In this document: piece after piece, positions 30,561-43,008 of the stretch | How the letters are laid out: every line of letters starts with the position of its first letter | Position numbering within the stretch: the stretch's first letter is position 1 | From: Microglena sp. YARC | Lineage: Eukaryota; Chlorophyta; Chlorophyceae; Chlamydomonadales; Chlamydomonadaceae | Direction of reading: 5' to 3' | Assembly (NCBI GenBank): GCA_022414725.1 | Contig: CM039462.1 | Coordinates: forward strand, 49,865,535-49,929,534 | DNA: 64,000 nucleotides | The notes under the pieces: model-generated | The model's database searches: none | What the model was told of the DNA's origin: nothing | Seen by the model: only the letters and a program-made list of their open reading frames with translations | Position numbers and translations under genes: made by a program

Positions 30561-31080
30561 TACCTTGAAATTGGCAGACAGTTGTATGTACTGTGATCCC
30601 ATAATGACTTGTGTTACACAAGTGGTTGAAATCAATTAATGGATGATACTTGGCATTTTAATGTTACCTGCACAAGCAGTAATGACATTCACACAAGTGC
30701 TGACATGACTGGCATTTTAGTAACAGTAACACTATGACAAAATGCCAATATGGGCATTTTGTAATGTTTACTACCGTCATGTCCTAACTTGAATGATAGA
30801 TACTAGTTGTTACTGTTTACTTACATGTCAAGCACTTGTGCTTATGACATATCTGTCATGTGAACATGTTAATGATGATACCTTGGCACTTACAATGTCA
30901 AAATATGGATGATTAAGGCCTTGCATTTTTGTAATTTTGTTACTTTCATGTCAAGCACTTGTGTATGGTCATACTGAATCCATAATGTTACTGTGACAGA
31001 CATTCATCACTTGTGTAACTGCCATTTTGGGCTGACAAATTGTGTAGGTCATTGACTGTCATGTCAATGCACTACAAATT
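30561..31080. repeat. Scrambled satellite junction, both orientations mixed
   Basis: Fragments of the unit in both orientations alternate within tens of bases. For example, ACTTGTGTTACACAAGT near 30608 is a small palindrome made from opposite strands, and AAAATGCC runs directly into GGGCATTTT near 30740. To the left the array is minus, to the right plus. It is either a real inversion point or a consensus built from reads of both strands. Confidence 0.75.
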
Positions 31081-34000
31081 ACTGCCAAGGTATCATCCCT
31101 TGCATTAATTGTTATCAGTATGACCATACACAAAGTGCTGACATAACAGTAAAGCACAACATTACAAAATGCCAAGGTATCATCCATTAATTGATTCAGT
31201 ATGACCATACACAAGTGCTTGACATGACAGTCACAATTAATGTAACATACAAAATGCCAAGGTATATCCATTAATTGATTCAGTATGACCATACACAACG
31301 TGCTTTGACATGACAGTCACATAATAACATTACAAAATGCCAAGGTATCATCCATTAATTGATTCAGTATGACCATACACAAGTGCTTGACATGACAGTC
31401 ACAGTAACATTACAAAATGCCAAGGTATCATCCATTAATTGATTCAGTATGACCATACACAAGTGCTTGACATGACAGTCACAGATAACATTACAAAATG
31501 CCAAGGTATCATCCATTAATTGATTCAGTCATGACCATACACAGTCTGCTTGACATGACAGTCACAGTAACATTACAAAATGCCAAGGTATCATCCATTA
31601 ATTGATTCAGTATGACCATACACAAGTGCTTGACATGACAGTCACATACACAAGTAACATTACAAAATGCCAAGGTATCATCCATTAATTGATTCAGTAT
31701 GACCATACACAAGTGCTTGACATGACAGTAACAGTAACATTACAAAATGCCAAGGTATCATCCATTAATTGATTCAGTATGACCATACACAAGTGCTTGA
31801 CATGACATTACAAAATGCAAGGTTATTCAACAGTAACATTACAAAATAACATTACAAAATGCCAAGGTATCATCCATTAATTGATTCAGTATGACCATAC
31901 ACAAGTGCTTGACATGACAGTCACAGTAACATTACAAAATGCCAAGGTATCATCCATTAATTGATTCAGTATGACCATACACAAGTGCTTGACATGACAG
32001 TAACAGTAACATTACAAAATGCCAAGGTATCATCCATTAATTGATTCAGTATGACCATACACAAGTGCTTTCCTTGACATGACAGTAACAGTAACATTAC
32101 AAAATGCCAAGGTATCATCCATTAATTGATTTCAGTATGACCATACACAAGTGCTTGACATGACAGTCACAGTAACATTACAAAATGCCAAGGTATCATC
32201 CATTAATTGATTCAGTATGACCATACACAAGTGCTTGACATGACAGTACAGTAACATTACAAATGCCAGGTATCATCCATTAATTGATTCAGTATGACCA
32301 TACACAAGTGCTTGACATGACAGTACAGTAACATTACAAAATGCCAAGGTATCATCCATTAATGATTCAGTATGACCATACACAAGTGCTTGACATGACC
32401 AGTCACAGTAACATTACAAAATGCCAAGGTATCATCCATTAATTGATTCAGTATGACCATACACAAGTGCTTGACATGACAGTCACAGTAACATTACAAA
32501 TGCCAAGGTATCATCCATTAATTGATTCAGTATGACCATACACAAGTGCTTGACATGACAGTCACAGTAACATTACAAAATGCCAAGGTAACATCATCCA
32601 TTACATTGATTCAGTATGACCATACACAAGTGCTTGACATGACAGTCACAGTAACATTACAAAATGCCAAGGTATCATCCATTAATGATTCAGTATGACC
32701 ATACACAAGTGTTGACTTGACATGACAGTCACAGTAACATTACAAAATGCCAAGGTATCATCCATTAATTGATTCAGTATGACCATACACAAGTGCTTGA
32801 CATGACAGTCACAGTAACATTACAAAAATGCCAAGGTATCATCCATTATTAATTGATTCAGTATGACCATACATAAGTGCTTGACATGACAGTACAGTAA
32901 TAACATTACAAAATGCCAAGGTATCATCCATTAATTGATTCAGTATGACCATACACAAGTGCTTGACATGACAGTCACAGTAACATTACAAAATGCCAAG
33001 GTATCATCCATTAATTGATTCAGTATGACCATACACAAGTGCTTGACATGACGTAACAGTAACATTACAAAATGCCAAGGTTATCATCATTAATTGATTC
33101 AGTATGACCATACACAAGTGCTTGACATGACAGTCACAGTAACATTACAAAATGCCAAGGTATCACCATTAATTGATTCAGTATGACCATACACAAGTGC
33201 TTGACATGACAGTCACAGTAAACATTACAAAATGCCAAGGTATCATCCATTAATTGATTCAGTATGACCATACACAAGTGCTTGACATGACAGTCACAGT
33301 AACATTACAAAAATGCCAAGAATTGTATCATCCATTAATTGATTCAGTATGACCATACACAAGTGCTTGACATGACAGTCACAGTAACATTACAAAATGC
33401 CAAGGTATCATCCATTAATTGATTCAGTATGACATACACAAGTGCTTGACATTGACAGTCACAGTAACATTACAAAATGCCAAGGTATCATCCATTAATT
33501 GATTCGTATGACCATACACAAGTGCTTGACATGACAGTCACAGTAACATTACAAAATGCCAAGGTATCATCCATTAATTTGATTCAGTATGACCATACAC
33601 AAGTGCTTGACATGACAGTCACAGTAACATTACAAAATGCCAAGGTATCATCCATTAATTGATTCAGTATGACCATACACAAGTGCTTACATGACAGTCA
33701 CAGTAACATTACAATGCCAATGTATCATCCATTTAATTGATTCAGTATGACCATACACAAGTGCTTGACATGACAGTCACCAGTAACATTACAATTTCCA
33801 AATGCCAAGGTATCATCCATTAATTGATTCAGTATGACCATACACACAAGTGCTTGACATGACAGTCACAGGTACATACAAAATGCCAAGGTATCATCCA
33901 TAATTGATTGACAGTATGACCATACACAAGTGCTTGACATGACATTAACAGTAACATTACAAAATGCCAAGGTATCATCCATTAATTGATTCAGTATGAC

Positions 34001-37000
34001 CATACACAAGTGCTTGACATGACAGTCACAGTAACATTACAAAATGCCAAGGTATCATCCATTAATTGATTCAGTATGACCATACACAAGTGCTTGACAT
34101 GACAGTCACAGTAACATTACAAAATGCCAAGGTATCATCCATTACATTGATTCAGTATGACCATACACAAGTGCTTGACATGACAGTCACAGTAACATTA
34201 CAAAATGCCAAGGTATCATCCATTAATTGATTCAGTATGACCATACACAAGTGCTTGACATGACAGTCACGTAACATTACAAAATGCCAAGAGTATCATC
34301 CATTAATTGATTCAGTATGACCATACACAAGTGCTTGACATGACAAGTCACAGTAACATTACAAAATGCCAAGTATCATCCATTAATTGATTCAGTATGA
34401 CCATACACAAGTGCTTGACATGACAGTACAGTAACATTACAAAATGCCAAGGTATCATCCATTAATTTGATTCAGTATGACCATACACAAGTGCTTGACA
34501 TGACAGTCAACAGTAACATTACAAAATGCCAAGGTATCATCCATTAATTGATTCAGTATGACCATTACACAAGTGCTTGACATGACAGTCACAGTAACAT
34601 TACAAAATGCCAAGGTATCATCCATTAATTGATTCAGTATGACCATACACAAGTGCTTGACATGACAAGTCACAGTAACATTACAAAATGCCAAGGTATC
34701 ATCCATTAATTGATTCAGTATGACCATACACAAGTGCTTGACATGACAGTACAGTAACATTACAAAATGCCAAGTATCATCCATTAATTGATTTCAGTAT
34801 GACCATACACAAGTGCTTGGCATGACAGTCACAGTAACATTACAAAAATGCCAAGGTATCATCCATTAATTGATTCAGTATGACATACACAAGTGCTTTA
34901 CATGACAGTCACAGTAACATTACAAAAATGCCAAGGTATCATCCATTAATTGATTCAGTATGACCATACACAAGTGCTTGACATGACAGTCACAGTAACA
35001 TTACAAAATGCCAAGGTATCATCCATTCAGTATGACCATACACAAGTGCTTGACATGACAGTCACAGTAACATTACAAATGCCAAGGTATCATCCATTAA
35101 TTATTCAGTATGACCATACACAAGTGCTTGACATGACAGTCACAGTAACATTACACCATGGTATCATATCCATTAATTGATCAGTATGACCATACACAAG
35201 TGCTTGACATGACAGTCACGTAACATTACAAAATGCAAGGTATCATCATTAATGATTCAGTATGACCATACACAAGTGCTTGACAATGACAGTACAGTAA
35301 CATACAAAATGCCAAGGTATCATCCATTAATTTGATTCAGTATGACCATACACAAGTGCTTGACATGACAGGTAACAACAAAATGCCAAGTATCATCCAT
35401 TAATTGATTCAGTATGACCATACACACTATGACAGTTGTATGTCCAGTGACATTAGTACATTACAAAATGCCAAGTATCATCCATTAATTGATTCAGTAT
35501 GACCATACACAAGTGCTTGACATGACAGTCACAGTAACATTACAAAATGCCAAGGTATCATCCATTAATGATCAGTATGACCATACACAAGTGCTTGACA
35601 TGACAGTAACAGTAACATTACAAAATGCCAAGGTATCATCCATTAATTGATTCAGTATGACCATACACAAGTGCTTGACATGACAGTCACAGTAACATTA
35701 CAAAATGCCAAGGTATCATCCATTAATTGATTCAGTATGACCATACACAAGTGCTTGACATGACAGTCACAGTAACATTACAAAATGCCAAGGTATCATC
35801 CATTAATTGATTCAGTATGACCATACACAAGTGCTTGACATGACAGTCACAGTAACATTACAAAATGCCAAGGTATCATCCATTAATTGATTCAGTATGA
35901 CCATTACACAAGTGCTTGACATGACAAGTAACAGTAACATTACAAAATGCCAAGGTATCATCCATTAATTGATTCAGTATGACCATACACAAGTGCTTGA
36001 CATTGACAGTAACAGTAACATTACAAAATGCCAAGGTATCATCCATTAATTGATTCAGTATGACCATACACAAGTGCTTGACATGACAGTCACAGTAACA
36101 TTACAAAATGCCAAGGTATCATCCATTAATTGATTCAGTATGACCATACACAAGTGCTTGACATGACAGTCACAGTAACATTACAAAATGCCAAGGTATC
36201 ATCCATTAATTGATTCAGTATGACCATACACAAGTGCTTGACATGACAGTCAACCAGTAACATTACAAAATGCCAAGGTATCATCCATTAATTGATTCAG
36301 TATGACCATACACAAGTGCTTGACATGACAGTCACAGTAACATTACAAAATGCCAAGGTATCATCCATTAATTGATTCAGTATGACCATACACAAGTGCT
36401 TGACATGACAGTAACAGTAACATTACAAAATGCCAAGGTATCATCCATTAATTGATTCAGTATGACCATACACAAGTGCTTGACATGACAGTCACAGTAA
36501 CATTACAAAATGCCAAGGTATCATCCATTAATTGATTCAGTATGACCATACACAAGTGCTTGACATGACAGTCACAGTAACATTACAAAATGCCAAGGTA
36601 TCATCCATTAATTGATTCAGTATGACCATACACAAGTGCTTGACATGACAGTCACAGTAACATTACAAAATGCCAAGGTATCATCCATTAATTGATTCAG
36701 TATGACCATACACAAGTGCTTGACATGACAGTCACAGTAACATTACAAAATGCCAAGGTATCATCCATTAATTGATTCAGTATGACCATACACAAGTGCT
36801 TGACATGACAGTAACAGTAACATTACAAAATGCCAAGGTATCATCCATTAATTGATTCAGTATGACCATACACAAGTGCTTGACATGACAGTCACAGTAA
36901 CATTACAAAATGCCAAGGTATCATCCATTAATTGATTCAGTATGACCATACACAAGTGCTTGACATGACGTCACAGTAACATTACAAAATGCCAAGGTAT

Positions 37001-39522
37001 CATCCATTAATTGATTCAGTATGACCATACACAAGTGCTTGACATGACAGTCACAGTAACATTACAAAATGCCAAGGTATCATCCATTAATTGATTCAGT
37101 ATGACCATACACAAGTGCTTGACATGACAGTCACAGTAACATTACAAAATGCCAAGGTATCATCCATTAATTGATTCAGTATGACCATACACAAGTGCTT
37201 GACATGACAGTAACAGTAACATTACAAAATGCCAAGGTATCATCCATTAATTGATTCAGTATGACCATACACAAGTGCTTGACATGACAGTAACAGTAAC
37301 ATTACAAAATGCCAAGGTATCATCCATTAATTGATTCAGTATGACCATACACAAGTGCTTGACATGACAGTCACAGTAACATTACAAAATGCCAAGGTAT
37401 CATCCATTAATTGATTCAGTATGACCATACACAAGTGCTTGACATGACAGTAACAGTAACATTACAAAATGCCAAGGTATCATCCATTAATTGATTCAGT
37501 ATGACCATACACAAGTGCTTGACATGACAGTCACAGTAACATTACAAAATGCCAAGGTATCATCCATTAATTGATTCAGTATGACCATACACAAGTGCTT
37601 GACATGACAGTAACAGTAACATTACAAAATGCCAAGGTATCATCCATTAATTGATTCAGTATGACCATACACAAGTGCTTGACATGACAGTAACAGTAAC
37701 ATTACAAAATGCCAAGGTATCATCCATTAATTGATTCAGTATGACCATACACAAGTGCTTGACATGACAGTAACAGTAACATTACAAAATGCCAAGGTAT
37801 CATCCATTAATTGATTCAGTATGACCATACACAAGTGCTTGACATGACAGTCACAGTAACATTACAAAATGCCAAGGTATCATCCATTAATTGATTCAGT
37901 ATGACCATACACAAGTGCTTGACATGACAGTCACAGTAACATTACAAAATGCCAAGGTATCATCCATTAATTGATTCAGTATGACCATACACAAGTGCTT
38001 GACATGACATGTCAACAGTAACATTACAAAATGCCAAGGTATCATCCATTAATTGATTCAGTATGACCATACACAAGTGCTTGACATGACAGTCACAGTA
38101 ACATTACAAAATGCCAAGGTATCATCCATTAATTGATTCAGTATGACCATACACAAGTGCTTGACATGACAGTCACAGTAACATTACAAAATGCCAAGGT
38201 ATCATCCATTAATTGATTCAGTATGACCATACACAAGTGCTTGACATGACAGTACAGTAACATTACAAAATGCCAAGGTATCATCCATTAATTGATTCAG
38301 TATGACCATACACAAGTGCTTGACATGACAGTCACAGTAACATTACAAATGCCAAGGTATCATCCATTAATTGATTCAGTATGACCATACACAAGTGCCA
38401 TGACAGTCACAGTAACATTACAAAATGCCAAGGTATCATCCATTAATTGATTCAGTATGCCATACACAAGTGCTTGACATGACAGTACAGTAACATTACA
38501 AAATGCCAAGGTATCATCCATTAATTGATTCAGTATGACCATACACAAGTGCTTGACATGACAGTAACAGTAACATTACAAAATGCCAAGGTATCATCCA
38601 TTTTGATTCAGTATGACCATACACAAACATGACGGGAAATTAGTAACAGTAACATTACAAAATGCCAAGGTATCATCCATTAATTGATTCAGTATGACCA
38701 TACACAAGTGCTTGACATGACAGTAACAGTAACATTACAAAATGCCAAGGTATCATCCATTAATTGATTCAGTATGACCATACACAAGTGCTTGACATGA
38801 CAGTAACAGTAACATTACAAAATGCCAAGGTATCATCCATTAATTGATTCAGTATGACCATACACAAGTGCTTGACATGACAGTAACAGTAACATTACAA
38901 AATGCCAAGGTATCATCCATTAATTGATTCAGTATGACCATACACAAGTGCTTGACATGACAGTCACAGTAACATTACAAAATGCCAAGGTATCATCCAT
39001 TAATTGATTCAGTATGACCATACACAAGTGCTTGACATGACAGTCACAGTAACATTAAAAAATGCCAAGGTATCATCCATTAATTGATTCAGTATGACCA
39101 TACACAAGTGCTTGACATGACAGTAACAGTAACATTACAAAAATGCCAAGGTATCATCCATTAATTGATTCAGTATGACCATACACAAGTGCTTGACATG
39201 ACAGTCACAGTAACATTACAAAATGCCAAGGTATCATCCATTAATTGATTCAGTATGACCATACACAAGTGCTTGGCATGACAGTCACAGTAACATTACA
39301 AAATGCCAAGGTATCATCCATTAATTGATTCAGTATGACCATACACAAGTGCTTGACATGACAGTCACAGTAACATTACAAAATGCCAAGGTATCATCCA
39401 TTAATTGATTCAGTATGACCATACACAAGTGCTTGACATGACAGTAACAGTAACATTACAAAATGCCAAGGTATCATCCATTAATTGATTCAGTATGACC
39501 ATACACAAGTGCTTGACATGAT
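31081..39522 (+). repeat. 80-bp satellite array, right clean block
   Basis: The 80-bp unit resumes in plus orientation. Small indels are frequent to about 35.5 kb and rare after that, and from about 36 to 39.5 kb the units are almost perfect, with the same C/A variant mix as the left end. A few units are damaged (for example near 31.8, 35.4 and 38.6 kb). The block is ended by a MITE that inserted inside a unit. Confidence 0.93.
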
Positions 39523-39526
39523 AGTA

Positions 39527-39692
39527 AATAGGCGTTCCTGCCTCCCGGCCGATTTCGACTGGTTGCGAAACATGTTATGGAGCGGAATTGTGATTCCTTG
39601 GTGCTGATGTCTCAAGCTAGAGAGTCGTTCAGGAGGCTCTAAATCCTGATTAGAAATTTAAAAAAATCGGCCGGGAGGCAGGAACGCCCATT
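39527..39692 (-). mobile_element. MITE copy A, 166 bp, inserted in satellite
   Basis: Ends are AATAGGCGTTCCTGCC and its near-perfect inverse GGCAGGAACGCCCATT, with about 30-bp terminal inverted repeats. Flanking AGTA (39523-39526 and 39693-39696) is a 4-bp target duplication, made within an 80-bp satellite unit. The interior has no ORF. Orientation is opposite to copies B, D and E. Confidence 0.92.
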
Positions 39693-39696
39693 AGTA

Positions 39697-40028
39697 ACAG
39701 TAACATTACAAAATGCCAAGGTATCATCCATTAATTGATTCAGTATGACCATACACAAGTGCTTGACATGACAGTAACAGTAACATTACAATCAAGAACA
39801 ACCTATGATTTTGACAAGGCACAACCCTGTTTGAAGACACATCTCACTGCACCAGTCATCCTACAAGTAGGGCTGACAATTGCCAATGAATTCGTCAATT
39901 CGAACATAAGTTTATGCCAAGGCATCATCCATTAATTGATTCAGTATGACCATACACAAGTGCTTGACATGACAGTAACATTACAATCAAGAAACAACCC
40001 ATGAATTGGACAAGGAAACCCTAAACAA
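39697..40028 (+). repeat. Last satellite unit and composite repeat of the left inverted arm
   Basis: One ordinary 80-bp unit (to about 39790) is followed by a composite unit in which a ~115-bp spacer (holding CTACAAGTAGGGCTGACAAT) is added to the satellite core, and then another core ending at about 40000. This is the reverse complement of the repeat inside the JmjC intron at 60.97-61.75 kb. Confidence 0.85.
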
Positions 40029-40188
40029 ACTCACTAGGGGTTGTGTGAAGAAATCTGCTGCTGGGTAGCGTTCAGGATTCCTTTGATGTTAACCTCAATG
40101 AAGTCTGCTCCCATGAGACTCGAGATGGTCAGTATGCACATCAACAACTCGCTTTTCGAGGGGACTTCAGGATGGACTTCACGGACAT
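40029..40188 (-). pseudogene. Broken copy of JmjC-gene exon 1
   Basis: The minus strand carries the same exon as 60765-60926, with start codon at 40188 and donor GTGAGT at 40029-40034. One base is missing compared with the right copy (CTCGAAAAGCGAG against CTCGAAGAGGAGAG), and about 12 further bases are lost near the 3' end. The frame therefore breaks early at a TGA. No second exon follows on this side; the giant satellite lies where the intron would be. It is a by-product of the inverted duplication. Confidence 0.7.
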
Positions 40189-40226
40189 CCCTGTGCAATT
40201 GGGAATGCAGTGTGTGTCAGGTATAT

Positions 40227-40391
40227 AATGGGCGTTCCTGCCTCCCGGCCGATTTTTTAAATTTCTAATCAGGATTTAGAGCCTCCTGAACGACTCTCTA
40301 GCTTGAGACATCAGCACCAAGGAATCACAATTCCGCTCCATAACATGTTTCGCAACCAGTCAAAATCGGCCGGGAGGCAGGAACGCCCATT
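40227..40391 (+). mobile_element. MITE copy B, 165 bp
   Basis: Ends are AATGGGCGTTCCTGCCTCCC and its inverse. The 4-bp duplication ATAT lies at 40223-40226 and 40392-40395. It sits in the left inverted arm at a point where the right arm holds about 570 bp more sequence. Because its orientation on the plus strand equals that of copy E, it is not simply the mirror image of that copy. Confidence 0.93.
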
Positions 40392-40392
40392 A

Positions 40393-40920
40393 TATGCCAG
40401 TGAAAGGACAACAACAAGTAAAAATTTATTAGTAGCTGTGGATGTTACACTCAGACCGGTGAATAATGTTACATGACATGTTACATTGTGCAAAATGTAA
40501 TAGTTGTACATTGAATGTACAGAGGACGGCAAATTCAATATGATTCGAATGGTGTTGTTCCGCCATGGATAATAGCAAGTTGGTGAACCGTGACCATTAC
40601 AGAGGTACGTAGCGCATAATTACAAGCTGGCAGGAACGCAGTGTCGAGCGTAGTGAGAAGACAAAACACATACAGTCGGACTTTGGGGACTCGGGATAAA
40701 CTCACCAAGATTGGATGTCATCAACTACCAAGGCTGCTCCGAACAATGAAGTACCACGCACTCGATGGATGCAGCCTTTATAGCTTTTCAGCTTTCCTCC
40801 CACCTCGAGACTTATTAGAGTCCCTGAGTATTCTGGGATACCTGGGTTGACTTGGGCATGTTTCCTGTGTTACGAAAAAATGGAGCATAAATCAGTCAGT
40901 CAGTCAGTCAGTCAGTCAGT
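40393..40920. other. Left inverted arm, no clear gene
   Basis: This is a diverged reverse complement of 59.87-60.15 kb: a block with AAGGACAACAACAAGTAAAA, then one with CACCAAGATTGGATGT, then TTTCCTGTGTTACGAAAAAATGGAGCATAAA, ending in a short CAGT run (40892-40920). Small ORFs exist but differ between the two arms, so I call none of them. The arm-specific stretch 40450-40670 shows nothing recognisable. Confidence 0.6.
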
Positions 40921-41600
40921 GCAGCAGCAGCAGCATCTAACAACTATCCTGTAAGCTATATCCGACCAGCTCAACTCGATCTAGCACCCTGTAAGCTATC
41001 GAACAGTCGCGACAGTGCAGGCAGGCATTGCAGCAGCAGCAGCATCTAACAACTATCCTGTAAGCTATATCCGACCAGCTCAACTCGATCTAGCATCCTG
41101 TAAGCTATCGAACAGTCGCGAGAGGGCAGGCAGGCATTGCAGCAGCAGCAGCAGCAGCATCTAACAACTATCCTGTAAGCTATATCCGACCAGCTCAACT
41201 CGATATAGCATCCTGTAAGCTATCGAACAGTCGCGACAGTGCAGGCAGGCATTGCAGCAGCAGCATTTGACTATCTTGTAAGCTAGATCAGACCAGCTCA
41301 ACTCGATCTAGCATCCTGTAAGCTATCGAACAGTTGCAACAGTGCAGGCAGGCATTGCAGCAGCAGCATTTAACTATCCTGTAAGCTATATCCGACCAGC
41401 TCAACTCGATATAGCATCCTGTAAGCTATCGAACAGTCGCGACAGTGCAGGCAGGCATTGCAGCAGCAGCATTTGACTATCCTGTAAGCTAGATCCGACC
41501 AGCTCAACTCGATCTAGCATCCTGTAAGCTATCGAACAGTCGCGACAGTGCAGGCAGGCAGGCATTGCAGCAGCAGCAGCATCTAACAACTATCCTGTAA
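40921..41600 (+). repeat. Tandem repeat of about 103-117 bp with CAG runs, 7 units
   Basis: Units start with 3-6 CAG triplets, followed by CATCTAACAACTATCCTGTA or CATTTGACTATCCTGTAAGC and then TCGAACAGTCGCGACAGTGC. Length changes come mainly from CAG number and a short deletion. The reverse complement, with fewer units, is at 59541-59870. The ORFs across it change frame from unit to unit and are not genes. Confidence 0.88.
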
Positions 41601-41867
41601 GCTATATCCGACCAACTTCACCTGGTTGGTTGAACAAACGCGATTGAGCGAGCGAGCAAAAGCACTTCCTGAGCAATTAGCGAACAGGCGATGCAACTCG
41701 TCGCGAAATCCTGGAAGCTTCCGAATTTCCAGGAATTGAGTGGTAACCAGCGAAAGATGTGGTGCTTCCTCGCTGGACCGAGCATATAAACCGACCAAAC
41801 CCTTATCATGTTTCAGCTGAAGATCGCGACGTTCGACATGTCTATCCTGTGACACGTCACCTTTCAC
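41583..41867 (-). pseudogene. Small conserved ORF, left-arm copy
   Basis: The minus-strand frame of about 94 residues contains RHVERRDLQLKHDKGLVGLY and a C-terminal VCSTNQVKLVG. The same protein is encoded in the right arm (59220-59548), where the middle has about 12 more residues and a 26-bp insertion. No ATG start is present in either copy (GTG only), so it may be an internal exon. Conservation of the frame between arms, despite base changes, argues it was once coding. I do not recognise the family. Confidence 0.4.
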
Positions 41868-42085
41868 TGATGCGAGCGTTTGCGGTCAGCCAGCTCGATC
41901 AGCGTATGGTTTTGTATGTCCGGCAGCTCGCGACACTTACCGCCGGGCAGCGAGTGGTTTTGCATGTTCGGCCAGCTCGCGACACGACCCTCCGTGCATG
42001 CCCCATGCAACCCCATGGCACACACCGCATGCCCCATGCAACCCCATGGTAAACACCTCATGCCCCATGCATCCCCATGGTAAAT
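41868..42085 (-). repeat. Short repeats including three 31-bp units, left-arm end
   Basis: A tandem motif around GTCCGGCAGCTCGCGACAC (two to three copies) is followed by about three 31-bp units (ATGCCCCATGCAACCCCATG). The right arm carries about 29 of these units (58185-59075). This marks the inner end of the left inverted arm. Confidence 0.8.
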
Positions 42086-42358
42086 AACCACACAAGAGAC
42101 ATACCCCCCGTGGTGGGGGGAAGGGGCAGGGGGGCGCTTCCGGGTAGTACATCGAACTTCAGCGCACCACCACCACAGGAAACACGTGTCGGATCTGACT
42201 TGTTTAAACGTACGCTCCGTACTACGTCATTCAGCGCATCTGAAACCGTCCTTCAGCGCATCTGAAACCGTCCTTCGTACGAAATCTCGACGCTATACAT
42301 CGAAATCTCGACGCTATACATCGAAATCTCTGGCTGGCATGCAAATTGTTCGACTTAT
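42086..42358. repeat. Intergenic stretch with small direct repeats
   Basis: It holds a C/G-rich stretch, a duplicated TTCAGCGCATCTGAAACCGT and a 2.5-fold 21-bp repeat (GAAATCTCGACGCTATACAT). AACACGTGTCGGATCTGAC recurs near 52530. No supported gene. Confidence 0.6.
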
Positions 42359-42524
42359 AATGGGCGTTCCTGCCTCCCGGCTGATTTTGACTGGTTGCGA
42401 AACATGTTATGGAGCGGACTTGTGATTCCTTGGTGCTGATGTATCAAGCTAGAGAGTCGTTCAGGAGGCTCTAAATCCTGATTAGAAATTTAAAAAAATC
42501 GGCCGGGAGGCAGGAACGCCCATT
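42359..42524 (-). mobile_element. MITE copy C, 166 bp
   Basis: Same ends and length as the other copies, with target duplication TTAT at 42355-42358 and 42525-42528. Orientation matches copy A. Confidence 0.93.
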
Positions 42525-42579
42525 TTATATCAAAGTATACCATCACTCCATTCGTCCTTCTACTACTACTACTACTGAG

Positions 42580-42840
42580 ATGGAAACTTCTATGATGGTG
42601 GTGAGTGAGTGTGCGTGTGCGCGTGCGTGGCTGGTGTTTTCCCATCTACTGACCTGTGATTTTGTTGGGGCACTTATTTCACTGTTTGCACTGCTTTTTA
42701 TTGCTGGCGCAGATCGTGGGGTAGAAATCGAAGTAGGGACAGACCACGTATCTGGTGCTTCCCTCATGGCACGTTCCCTTGGGGGTACTTGCAGCAGCAA
42801 CTCAACTCAACTAATCCCTGGTGCTCTGCTTTCTCCTTAA
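42580..42840 (+). pseudogene. Copy 1 of a duplicated exon-intron module
   Basis: ATG at 42580 opens a 7-codon exon followed by donor GTGAGT (42601) and acceptor GGCGCAG (ending 42712), giving a 112-bp intron. The same exon, intron start and intron end recur at 52827-53098. If spliced here, exon 2 meets a stop after three codons, so this copy would be dead. If not spliced, the frame stays open for 86 codons with a hydrophobic stretch (about residues 18-43). The near identity to the intron of copy 2 favours the pseudogene reading. Upstream lies a short CTA triplet run in both copies. Confidence 0.5.
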
Positions 42841-43008
42841 CGACCAAAAAACACAGCTGAAATGAACACCATTTTAGTATTCCGTCGAGTGTATTTGAGC
42901 ATGCTAAAAAAAAATTGACGCCTTTTTCCTTCCTTTGAAACCACAACAAAACAACAACAACAACAACTGATAAAACTCTCCTCTTTTGAACATCCTCGTC
43001 TAAACAAT

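Noticed and set aside
1003..39522. CRISPR-like array
   Set aside because: Units are head to tail without distinct spacers, so it is a plain satellite.
4572..39935. Many ORFs of 60-120 codons in the satellite (MVILNQLMDDTLAFCNVT-type and IQYDHTQVLDMTVTVTLQ-type)
   Set aside because: They arise from the 80-bp unit read through three units plus indels; each is a repeat artefact with no conserved start.
40041..40268. ORF MCEEICCWVAFRIPLMLTSM
   Set aside because: Antisense of the broken JmjC exon 1 copy and ends in the MITE.
41759..42052. ORF MVLPRWTEHINRPNPYHVSA present in both arms (also 58885-59328 minus)
   Set aside because: It is the antisense of the other conserved small ORF and runs into the 31-bp and short repeats; the opposite strand fits a protein better.
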